The notes beneath the pieces were generated by a model. It did no database searches. It was not told where the DNA came from and saw nothing but the letters and a program-made list of their open reading frames with translations. Below, piece after piece: positions 27,468-34,144 of a stretch of DNA of 64,000 nucleotides. The stretch is taken from the NCBI RefSeq assembly GCF_015207525.1, contig NZ_JADEWR010000004.1, forward strand, positions 161,787 through 225,786. Reading direction: 5' to 3'. The stretch comes from Nodosilinea sp. LEGE 06152 (lineage in GTDB: Bacteria > Cyanobacteriota > Cyanobacteriia > Phormidesmidales > Phormidesmidaceae). Numbering within the stretch: position 1 is the first letter of the stretch; every line of letters begins with the position of its first letter. The translations under genes were made by a program, and so were the position numbers.

Positions 27468-28307
27468 ATGCATCCAACCATCGACGACATCGACTTCCAG
27501 GCCCGCCAGGGAAGTGTAGCTGCCATTATTCAAATTTTGAATGAGCACTTTGCGGAGGAAGGCATTCGCACCCGCGCCATTCAAGACAGCGGCATTCTCC
27601 AGCTGTTGGTCGAAGCGCCCAGCGCCGATGCCCTACCCCGAGAAGCCGTGGTCGATCAGGTCCGCCACGTACTAGAAACGATTAGCCCTCGGGGCATTAG
27701 CCGCGTCAATATCAACAGCCGCATTGTGCAGGAGCAGCAGCTGCTGTGGCTCGACGAAATTAAGCGCGATCCCGAAAACAGCCTGCTGTGGTCAGAGCCG
27801 ATCGTGCTCAAGCGCCCTAACCCGGCAGCTCGCCTGTGGCGCGACCTGCGTGCCCCTCGCCAGCGCAACCCTTTCTTAGACGACGTATATAAGAAGAAGC
27901 CGACGTCTAGCCGCAGCGCCTTCTGGCGCGGAATTATTGGCGGCGCTAGTCTGGCGCTGCTGCTGCTGCTGGTGGGATGGGCCACCAAAGACTGGCTAGG
28001 GGTCGATCTGAGGCTGAACGCACAAGACGACAGTTCCAGCGCCGCTGATCCGGCCCCGGCCCCTGCTGCCCCAGTGGGGCAAGACCCCTTTGTGCTGGCG
28101 GTACGCATTGCCCAGCAGTCGGTGGAAGATGGCAAGTCGGCTACCACTGCCGCCGAATGGCTAGACCTAGCCGTGCGCTGGCAGCGGGCAGCGGATTTGA
28201 TGGGTGAAGTGCCGCCCGAGGATGAGCGCTATGCGATCGCCCAAGACCGGGTGCAGACCTACTCTGCCAATAAAGCCATGGCCCTAATGGAAGCCGAGAA
28301 ATTTTAG
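27468..28307 (+). CDS. Conserved single-pass membrane protein, unknown function
   Basis: A 279-residue protein I know only as a cyanobacterial hypothetical. Residues 1-100 look like a small globular domain (IDFQARQGSVAAIIQILNEH at the start, then GISRVNINSRIVQEQQLLWL). A membrane segment lies near residues 157-177 (GIIGGASLALLLLLVGWATK), followed by a Pro/Ala-rich linker and a helical C-terminal domain (AEWLDLAVRWQRAADLMGEV). Topology is probably cytosolic N terminus. No neighbour clearly explains it. Confidence 0.75.
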   Translation: MHPTIDDIDFQARQGSVAAIIQILNEHFAEEGIRTRAIQDSGILQLLVEAPSADALPREAVVDQVRHVLETISPRGISRVNINSRIVQEQQLLWLDEIKRDPENSLLWSEPIVLKRPNPAARLWRDLRAPRQRNPFLDDVYKKKPTSSRSAFWRGIIGGASLALLLLLVGWATKDWLGVDLRLNAQDDSSSAADPAPAPAAPVGQDPFVLAVRIAQQSVEDGKSATTAAEWLDLAVRWQRAADLMGEVPPEDERYAIAQDRVQTYSANKAMALMEAEKF

Positions 28308-28450
28308 GTTTTTGGTTTTTGGGGTAAACCTGGGGCAATCGTCGTGCCCTATGCAAGACCTAACCAAGTTCATGCAAAGGGCGCATAATGCCGTAGCTGG
28401 TGACTGGGGAGATTTGTTATATCAAAGCTATAGAAGCTTTATATATTGCC

Positions 28451-28588
28451 ATGTCTACCTTAAAATCTTCGCAGCCCACCTCGACCCCCGCTCGCAACGC
28501 CCTCGAAAACCGCGAAGACTTCAGCCTCTGGGCCGAAGCTGTCAAGCAGCAAATGCTGGAAGCCCTGCAAAAGCGGCAGCGCAGCTAG
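28451..28588 (+). CDS. Small conserved protein of 45 residues
   Basis: Begins ATG TCT ACC at 28451 and encodes a Thr/Ser-rich N terminus followed by an amphipathic helix, NREDFSLWAEAVKQQMLEAL. Similar short proteins with a (D/E)F-x-LWA-x-x-VKQQML pattern occur in other cyanobacteria as far as I recall. No ribosome site is obvious, so the call is moderate. Confidence 0.5.
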   Translation: MSTLKSSQPTSTPARNALENREDFSLWAEAVKQQMLEALQKRQRS

Positions 28589-28621
28589 GGCATTGTCAAA
28601 CACCAAGCCGCAAGATAAATG

Positions 28622-28680
28622 GCGTTGCTGAGTTGAGGCATGAACTTGGGTAGAGGCAAACAGCCGTTTGCCCATCTAAG
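28622..28680. repeat. Interspersed palindromic repeat, copy B
   Basis: Reads GCGTTGCTGAGTTGAGGCAT, GAACTTGGGTAGAGGCAAAC and AGCCGTTTGCCCA, which is the reverse complement of the composite at 6095-6150 with a few substitutions. It sits between two unrelated genes. Confidence 0.7.
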
Positions 28681-28724
28681 CAACGCTTAAGTTTTGATTT
28701 TTGCCTGAGGTCAGCAACCCCAAA

Positions 28725-29672
28725 CTAATCATTCCCAGAGTTAAAGGGCTGCCAACCCTGGCCTCGGTAGCCATAGCCAGCCCTCTCTGGGTAAAAAATT
28801 TCCGCCAAAATCTCTAAAGAATCGACCAGGCGAGGGCCAGGACGGTTGAAGTACTGGTTGCCATCGGTCAGGTAAACCCGACCCGTTTGTGCTGCTTTGA
28901 GCTGCGACCACTGAGGATGCGCCATCAGTGCCGCACTCTCGCGACGGGTGACGGCCAGGTCGTAGCCGCAGGGCATGATCACAATGACGTCTGGGTTAGC
29001 GGCGACCAACTCATCCCAACTCAACCAGGGGGAGTGCTGGCCGACTTGGCCAAAGAGCGATTTGCCCCCAGCTAACACCACCAGTTCGGGCACCCAGTTG
29101 CCGGCGGCCATCAGCGGCTCTGTCCATTCAATGCAGGCGACGGTGGGGGAGGGGATGTCGGTGGTGCGATCGCGACAGGTTTGCACCCGCTGCTTGAGCC
29201 CAGCTAAGACAGACTCCGCCTGTGCCTGCCCTGCCTCCCCTAGCAGAGCTATCCCGGTTCTATAAATGTCGTCCCAAACATCGGCTAGGCGGTTGGGGGA
29301 AAGCGAAATTAGCTGCGGCTGGCTCTGGGTGAGTTCGGCCACAGCGGCTTCTACATCCCCTAAGCTGACGGCACAGACTTCGCACTGAGCCTGAGTGATG
29401 ATGTGGGTAGGTTGCAGCACCTCTAGCCTTTCAACATCAACCCGGTAGACACTGAGGGCCGAGGTGAGTAGGTCACTCACCCGCTGGTGAATTTCGCCGC
29501 TGCTGCCCTCGGGGTTAAACTTGGGCGCAGTGCAGACGGGCAGCGCTTTGACGGCGGGCGGAAAGTCGCACTCGTGGCTGCGGCCCACCAGGAATTTCTC
29601 TAGCCCCAGGCTACAGACAATCTCGGTAGCGCTGGGAATGAGAGAGATGATTCGGAGGGGCGGTTGGGTCAT
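28725..29672 (-). CDS. BtuF-like cobalamin-binding protein without signal peptide
   Basis: A 315-residue protein of the periplasmic-binding-protein-like BtuF/FhuD fold: RIISLIPSATEIVCSLGLEK at the N terminus, SHECDFPPAVKALPVCT near 33, LQPTHIITQAQCEVCAVS near 85, and WDELVAANPDVIVIMPCGYD near 215. There is no signal peptide or lipobox, so it should be cytosolic, unlike transport BtuF. No ABC transporter genes or cobalamin riboswitch are nearby. The ATG at 29672 is preferred to a TTG at 29684. Confidence 0.85.
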   Translation of the reverse strand: MTQPPLRIISLIPSATEIVCSLGLEKFLVGRSHECDFPPAVKALPVCTAPKFNPEGSSGEIHQRVSDLLTSALSVYRVDVERLEVLQPTHIITQAQCEVCAVSLGDVEAAVAELTQSQPQLISLSPNRLADVWDDIYRTGIALLGEAGQAQAESVLAGLKQRVQTCRDRTTDIPSPTVACIEWTEPLMAAGNWVPELVVLAGGKSLFGQVGQHSPWLSWDELVAANPDVIVIMPCGYDLAVTRRESAALMAHPQWSQLKAAQTGRVYLTDGNQYFNRPGPRLVDSLEILAEIFYPERAGYGYRGQGWQPFNSGND

Positions 29673-29778
29673 GGAAGATGCCAATTGAATTTCAGACTCA
29701 TCCCTAACTTAATTGTCTCCACGCCCCAGTGCAGGAACATGCCCGTGCACGCTCCAAACAGTTGTGCCAGTTGCGTTT

Positions 29779-29841
29779 AGAGACCGGGTGCCTGCTGTCT
29801 CGACCCAAGCCGTTGCTAGCAGCAGAAGGCACCCGGTCTCT
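29779..29841. other. Long perfect inverted repeat
   Basis: AGAGACCGGGTGCC (29779-29792) is exactly complementary to GGCACCCGGTCTCT (29828-29841), with an inner TGCTG/CAGCA extension and a 25-base loop. It lies directly after the minus-strand gene ending at 29852 and 107 bases before the BtuF-like start. Neither side has a T-run, so it is not a textbook terminator; it could be an mRNA processing or stability structure, or part of a small RNA. Confidence 0.7.
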
Positions 29842-29851
29842 TTGGGAACAG

Positions 29852-30157
29852 CTACTCAATGAGAACCGTTCTGGTGAGAATGACCATCCACGTCTCGACT
29901 CCGCTCGACGACCCGGCGGCTGTTGCTCTATCGACGCTGGGGGGCGCGGGGATGGGGTCGCTCCAGTCGTTGGGGTCGGCGTAGCCGAGGGCGTGGAGGA
30001 TTTTGATGGTGCGATCGATGCCTGCCAGGCTGCCAAAGAGCATGTGGCGCACCTTTTCGGGATTGATGCCTTTGTTAATGGCTCCAGACCTGGGCGGGAG
30101 CGGCAGGGAATTGGTCTCTTGGTTGTTGCTGGCTTCTGGTTCGAGATATTCAAACAT
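29852..30157 (-). CDS. Small cyanobacterial protein of unknown function
   Basis: A 101-residue soluble protein starting MFEYLEPEASNNQETNSLPL. Its middle reads EKVRHMLFGSLAGIDRTIKI followed by LHALGYADPNDWS, and the tail ends GVETWMVILTRTVLIE. The ATG at 30157 has AAAGGAAA upstream. An ungapped comparison shows about 11 identities in 25 positions with the product of 58393-58680, so the two appear to be distant paralogues. Function unknown. Confidence 0.65.
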   Translation of the reverse strand: MFEYLEPEASNNQETNSLPLPPRSGAINKGINPEKVRHMLFGSLAGIDRTIKILHALGYADPNDWSDPIPAPPSVDRATAAGSSSGVETWMVILTRTVLIE

Positions 30158-30710
30158 CGGTTCTGTTTCCTTTAGTGATGGGAAGAAAACAGAACGCGAA
30201 AACCCCAGCCACCCGCAGCGCAAGTGCAAACTGAGGGGGCTAGGGTACCATGGGCCTAGCCTCGCAATCTGCTGGTTAGATTTGCGGGGTTAGCTGTCTG
30301 TTGGTGCCGCAAACACCTTCAGACAGCGCTAAGATTTTCGAGTTCTGCAAGACAACCGCTCTGCTCGAACGGCTTAACGTAAAAGAGTAATGGTACAAGT
30401 GCTCCCCGTCAACCGTAGAGGATGGCACGATGCTCTGGCAGATGTTTTTAGTTAGACAGAATAGTTCTGCCTCTTTACCCTTGGTAGGGCTACTATGCAG
30501 ATTATCTGCTGTATATCTACTCCCCAGGGGAATTAGATTGCGAATAAACTGTATATCTATCCTGTAGTAGGGAATTAGGCAGATAGGAGCGATCCAAAAA
30601 AAGTTATACAGCTTTAGTCGGTGAGTTAGGGGGAAAGTTCTTTAGGATATTGGAAGATTCTAAAACTGTGCATTTTAGTGCCATGTTCGATCGTAGTGGA
30701 TTGAGGCGAG
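30158..30710. other. Intergenic region at the edge of an AT-rich island
   Basis: 553 bases without a supported gene. Two hairpins occur near the left end (CCTCGCAATCT/AGATTTGCGGGG around 30260-30289, GCTGTCTG/CAGACAGC at 30293-30327). Base composition shifts to AT-rich after about 30450, and HIP1 sites become scarce through 32.4 kb. Confidence 0.5.
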
Positions 30711-31460
30711 ATGGAAATTATTAGGCGCATTATTTCAGACATACGTAAAGGTGAAAACATTGATCTTTACCTCTTCGCGCTCGCAGCACTCGCATTAGCA
30801 ATCCTTAATGGATTAGGTTTGGCTTCCAAAACTCTTATTGAATCGGTTACGCTAGCTTTATTGGGATTACTAGCAGCTTATAGTCTCGGAATTCGAGATC
30901 GATTGAATGGCATAAATGATAAGTTCACAGGAACAAGTAATCTTCTCTACGAAGAGCTTCCATCTAATTTGCGAGATGCTACTATATCCAACTCGAAAGA
31001 GTTATTTATCATTGGCATATCCCTCAATCGCACCATAGCAACGTTTTACTCTCAACTAGAGCAGAAATTAAAAGACGGTCAGAAGATCAAAATTCTTGTT
31101 GTCGATCCCAATGGTGAAGCGGTTAAGTTGATACCACAAAGAATATACCGACCTATATCTAATCAGCGGCTGAGTGACAAAATATCAGACACTTTATTGC
31201 TCACTTGTAGTTTGCATTCAAAGGCATCGGATCAAATTGAAATAAGAACGATTGACTTTCCAATTTCCTTTGGTTGCTTTGCATCCAATATAGAGATGAG
31301 CGATGGTTCTATCTACATCGAGTACTACTCTTATAAAACCACTAGAGATTTACCGTGTGTTGTGGTTTCCTCTCGAAAAAACCCATATTGGTATAGTGTG
31401 TACAAAATTGAGGTTCTAAACCTTTGGAATGCTGGTAAAGAGTGGCATTGCAAGTCTTAG
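30711..31460 (+). CDS. Membrane-anchored protein of unknown function (accessory)
   Basis: A 249-residue protein with two N-terminal membrane segments (LYLFALAALALAILNGLGL and ESVTLALLGLLAAYSLGI, about residues 20-60) and a cytosolic C-terminal domain. That domain has the strand pattern SKELFIIGISLNRTIATFYS then KDGQKIKILVVDPNGEAVKL, reminiscent of the core of phospholipase-D-like or DUF5919-type domains, but no HKD motif is present. AT-rich codons unlike its neighbours suggest transfer. The next gene follows by 173 bases. I cannot assign a function; a membrane-tethered effector or sensor is a guess. Confidence 0.65.
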   Translation: MEIIRRIISDIRKGENIDLYLFALAALALAILNGLGLASKTLIESVTLALLGLLAAYSLGIRDRLNGINDKFTGTSNLLYEELPSNLRDATISNSKELFIIGISLNRTIATFYSQLEQKLKDGQKIKILVVDPNGEAVKLIPQRIYRPISNQRLSDKISDTLLLTCSLHSKASDQIEIRTIDFPISFGCFASNIEMSDGSIYIEYYSYKTTRDLPCVVVSSRKNPYWYSVYKIEVLNLWNAGKEWHCKS

Positions 31461-31633
31461 TTTATTTGCTGTATAACAATTGAGATGGAGCAGACAGAAC
31501 AAACCTCTTCATTCTAAACTCAAGGCTACTGTTGCCGATCATCTCAATCGTTATACAACTTGATAAAATTATTATAAGGCGAAATAAGGCAAAAATACTA
31601 TGTTAATTAACATATGGAGGTTTAATAGAACTT

Positions 31634-32422
31634 GTGGGCGAAGAACTCCGGCGGCTTAGCAAACGTCGAAAAGCACTCCATCAGCTACGTGAAATTGGAG
31701 AACGTCAAGATAACACGCTTGTCATTCACTACTCATGTGAAAGTTTTTATGACAGATTAGATGGTTCAACACCAAGAATCACTTCAATCGCTGTTCGCAA
31801 TTTTGCATCGGGTCAAACTGAATCATTTTCAATTCATAAGATTGCTGAATTATCTCATCTCCTACCGGCACAAATTGTTAATCATTACGATGATCTTGAG
31901 CATCAGATGCTTGACGAGTTTTTTCGTTTTTTAACGAGGAATGAGCGGTGTATTTGGGTTCACTGGAATATGAGGGATATCAATTATGGTTTTCAAGCCA
32001 TTGAACATAGATATCGGGTTCTCGGTGGTAAGCCAGTACGTTTGCCTGAGGAAAGGAAATTTGATCTAGCTCGTGCTCTCGGAGATGTTTATGGACGCGA
32101 TTATATAGGTCATCCTAGGCTTGAAAGTCTCACTAAAAAGAATAAAATTTCTGACATTGGATATCTTAGTGGTAAAGATGAAGCGGCAGCATTTGAAACC
32201 AGGGAGTTTGTGAAACTTCATCAATCAACATTACGTAAAGTTAATGTTCTCGCAAGTATCTTTGAGCGCACACTGCAAGGAAGTCTTCAGACAAATGCTA
32301 AATGGTATCAAATTTACGGCTTTCACCCAAAAGCTTTGTTGGAAATTGTCACTGAACATTGGATCTGGAGCTTGATCGTTGTGATTGCAACAGTTCTCAG
32401 CATCGTAGTTGTATTCTTGTAA
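31634..32422 (+). CDS. Tail-anchored protein with exonuclease-like region (accessory)
   Basis: A 262-residue protein ending in a hydrophobic anchor (WIWSLIVVIATVLSIVVVFL). The body resembles a degenerate DEDD exonuclease layout: NTLVIHYSCESFYD where exo I (DxE) would be, CIWVHWNMRDINYGFQAIEH where exo II would be, and DEAAAFETREFVKLHQSTLR near exo III. The first catalytic Asp is missing, so activity is doubtful. It starts at a GTG with GGAGG thirteen bases upstream. AT-rich like its upstream neighbour. The fold reading is an inference; the anchor is seen. Confidence 0.6.
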   Translation: MGEELRRLSKRRKALHQLREIGERQDNTLVIHYSCESFYDRLDGSTPRITSIAVRNFASGQTESFSIHKIAELSHLLPAQIVNHYDDLEHQMLDEFFRFLTRNERCIWVHWNMRDINYGFQAIEHRYRVLGGKPVRLPEERKFDLARALGDVYGRDYIGHPRLESLTKKNKISDIGYLSGKDEAAAFETREFVKLHQSTLRKVNVLASIFERTLQGSLQTNAKWYQIYGFHPKALLEIVTEHWIWSLIVVIATVLSIVVVFL

Positions 32423-32467
32423 ACCGTCTAATAATTCGATCGGAGAGCGATCGCAGATCTCCTGTAG

Positions 32468-32492
32468 GTTGGGTTGACGAAGGAAACCCAAC
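32468..32492. repeat. GTTGGGTT/AACCCAAC palindromic repeat
   Basis: GTTGGGTT-GACGAAGGA-AACCCAAC, an 8-bp inverted repeat with a 9-base loop, of a type commonly scattered in cyanobacterial intergenic DNA. Related GTTGGGTT and CAACCCGAC segments recur at 32604-32630. Confidence 0.6.
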
Positions 32493-32721
32493 AAGCCCAA
32501 AAGGTCTTTACTCCCAAACCATCGTGTCTTAAAGGGTAATCTCTATCAGTTCCCCAATCGTTTTGACTGAATGGTTGCGTCGTTTTTCTAAGTGTTGGGT
32601 TTTGCCAGCTCAACCCGACCTGCTTACTGTTCAACGTTAGCACCGAGGCGAATACTCTAAAAAAACGGCACAAGACCGAGGAGAGCTATAATCTTAGGCA
32701 AGTGATTTTCTATCCAGAGTC

Positions 32722-33084
32722 ATGACTACAGTAGCCATTCTGCCTATCTCCGGTGCTAACGGCGAAAAAACCTATCGAGCGATCGCAGGGGATAAACATT
32801 CTGTGGGGAAAACTGCTGGTCAAGCTTTAGATGCTTTAACGGCCCAGCTTGACGAAATGGAATTTAGTGCGCTACTAGTCATTCAAAGTTTCCAACCTGA
32901 TTCTTTTTTTAATGCAGAACAGCAGGAACGACTATCGGAATTGATGGAGTCTTGGCGATCAGCCCGAGATCAAGGTTTGGCACTACCACCAGAACAACAA
33001 GTAGAACTAGACAGCCTTGTTGAACTTGAGTTGCGAGCAGCAACAGCCCGTACTGCGGCTTTCATGCAACAGGGCAATTCATGA
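32722..33084 (+). CDS. Small protein paired with HNH nuclease
   Basis: A 120-residue soluble protein: an N-terminal beta-rich part with KTYRAIAGDKHSVGKTAGQA, and a helical C terminus (LDSLVELELRAATARTAAFM). It overlaps the HNH gene by four bases (ATGA). The same kind of pair is frequent in cyanobacteria as far as I recall. It could regulate or guard the nuclease in a toxin-antitoxin-like way, but that is inference. Confidence 0.7.
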   Translation: MTTVAILPISGANGEKTYRAIAGDKHSVGKTAGQALDALTAQLDEMEFSALLVIQSFQPDSFFNAEQQERLSELMESWRSARDQGLALPPEQQVELDSLVELELRAATARTAAFMQQGNS

Positions 33085-33482
33085 ATCCTTATTACACGGA
33101 GGTTGCTCAGAGAGCGAGCCATCGTTGTGAATATTGCAAGGCTCCTGAAGTGGTTTTCAATTTTCCATTTGAAGTAGAGCACATTGTTCCCCTGTCTCGA
33201 CAAGGTTCAAATGATGAAGCCAATCTAGCCCTTGCTTGTCGTTCCTGTAATCTTCGTAAGGGCAATCGTATCAGTGGAGAATCTTCCCGCGCTAATGCAC
33301 AAGTTCGTTTCTTTCACCCACGAGAGGATCTATGGAGTGAGCATTTCCAGGTAATTCCTGAATCGGGTGAAATTTTAGGGATAACTCCGATTGGCGAGGT
33401 TACTGTGGAGTATTTGGCAATGAATAGTTTTGCTCAAGTGGCAGCACGACAGTTATGGATTCGCTTAGGGATGTTTCCATAG
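33081..33482 (+). CDS. HNH endonuclease
   Basis: A 133-residue HNH nuclease. The zinc-binding and catalytic motif is complete: [20 protein letters not shown], then [20 protein letters not shown] and [11 protein letters not shown], giving Cys pairs C-x2-C/C-x2-C around the EH...N...N core. The C-terminal half ([15 protein letters not shown]) is common to this cyanobacterial subgroup. It overlaps the upstream 120-residue gene and is probably translated with it. Target unknown. Confidence 0.88.
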   Translation: MNPYYTEVAQRASHRCEYCKAPEVVFNFPFEVEHIVPLSRQGSNDEANLALACRSCNLRKGNRISGESSRANAQVRFFHPREDLWSEHFQVIPESGEILGITPIGEVTVEYLAMNSFAQVAARQLWIRLGMFP

Positions 33483-33615
33483 CCGCACAATACAACAACT
33501 GTGGTACAGCGGATTTCAGAACCGCATGGATGAAAAACAAAGACTCTGGCAGCGGCTGACTATAACCGCTAGAACAAAACACAATGTTGACGATCGAAGC
33601 ACCAGGGAGTCAGTG

Positions 33616-34071
33616 ATGACAGACAGTAAACCTCACAAAACGGGCCAGTGTAGATGTGGGCAGGTTCAGTTTGAAGTCAGCTCAGAACCGCTAATGACGA
33701 TGGCGTGTCACTGCACCGGCTGCCAGCAAATGACCGCAAGCGCCTTTAGTTTGAGCACACTTTACCCCAGCAGCGGGTTCAAAGTAACGCTGGGTGAACC
33801 TGCGATCGGTGGACTGCACGGCGCAACACGGCATTATTTTTGTGCCCACTGCATGAGCTGGCTATTCACGCACCCCGAGGGTATGGATGACTTCGTCAAC
33901 GTGCGATCGACGATGATGGAAGATGCCCAATCTTACAGCCCATTTATCGAGACCTACACTGACGAAAAGCTGCCCTGGGCAACAACACCCGCCGTCCACA
34001 GCTTTGCAAAATTTCCACAGCCAGAAGATTTTCCGGCGTTGCTGGCTGAGTTTGCCAAACGACTTGATTAG
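33616..34071 (+). CDS. GFA family protein (glutathione-dependent formaldehyde-activating fold)
   Basis: A 151-residue zinc protein of the GFA/CENP-V fold. Zinc ligands are visible in [37 protein letters not shown] and [20 protein letters not shown] was named for adding glutathione to formaldehyde, but most members have unknown substrates. The ATG at 33616 has AGGGAG six bases upstream, which favours it over an ATG at 33526. Confidence 0.88.
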   Translation: MTDSKPHKTGQCRCGQVQFEVSSEPLMTMACHCTGCQQMTASAFSLSTLYPSSGFKVTLGEPAIGGLHGATRHYFCAHCMSWLFTHPEGMDDFVNVRSTMMEDAQSYSPFIETYTDEKLPWATTPAVHSFAKFPQPEDFPALLAEFAKRLD

Positions 34072-34144
34072 ATGGCAGTTAGACCCCAGAGTTTTTGCAA
34101 AAGCTCTAGGGTCTGTTGAGAGAGACACTATTCAGCGGGTGTGG

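Noticed and set aside
29680..29851. Cobalamin riboswitch ahead of the BtuF-like gene
   Set aside because: The leader is structured but the conserved B12-box segments (such as GCCACTG and AGCCAGGAGACC-type text) are missing.
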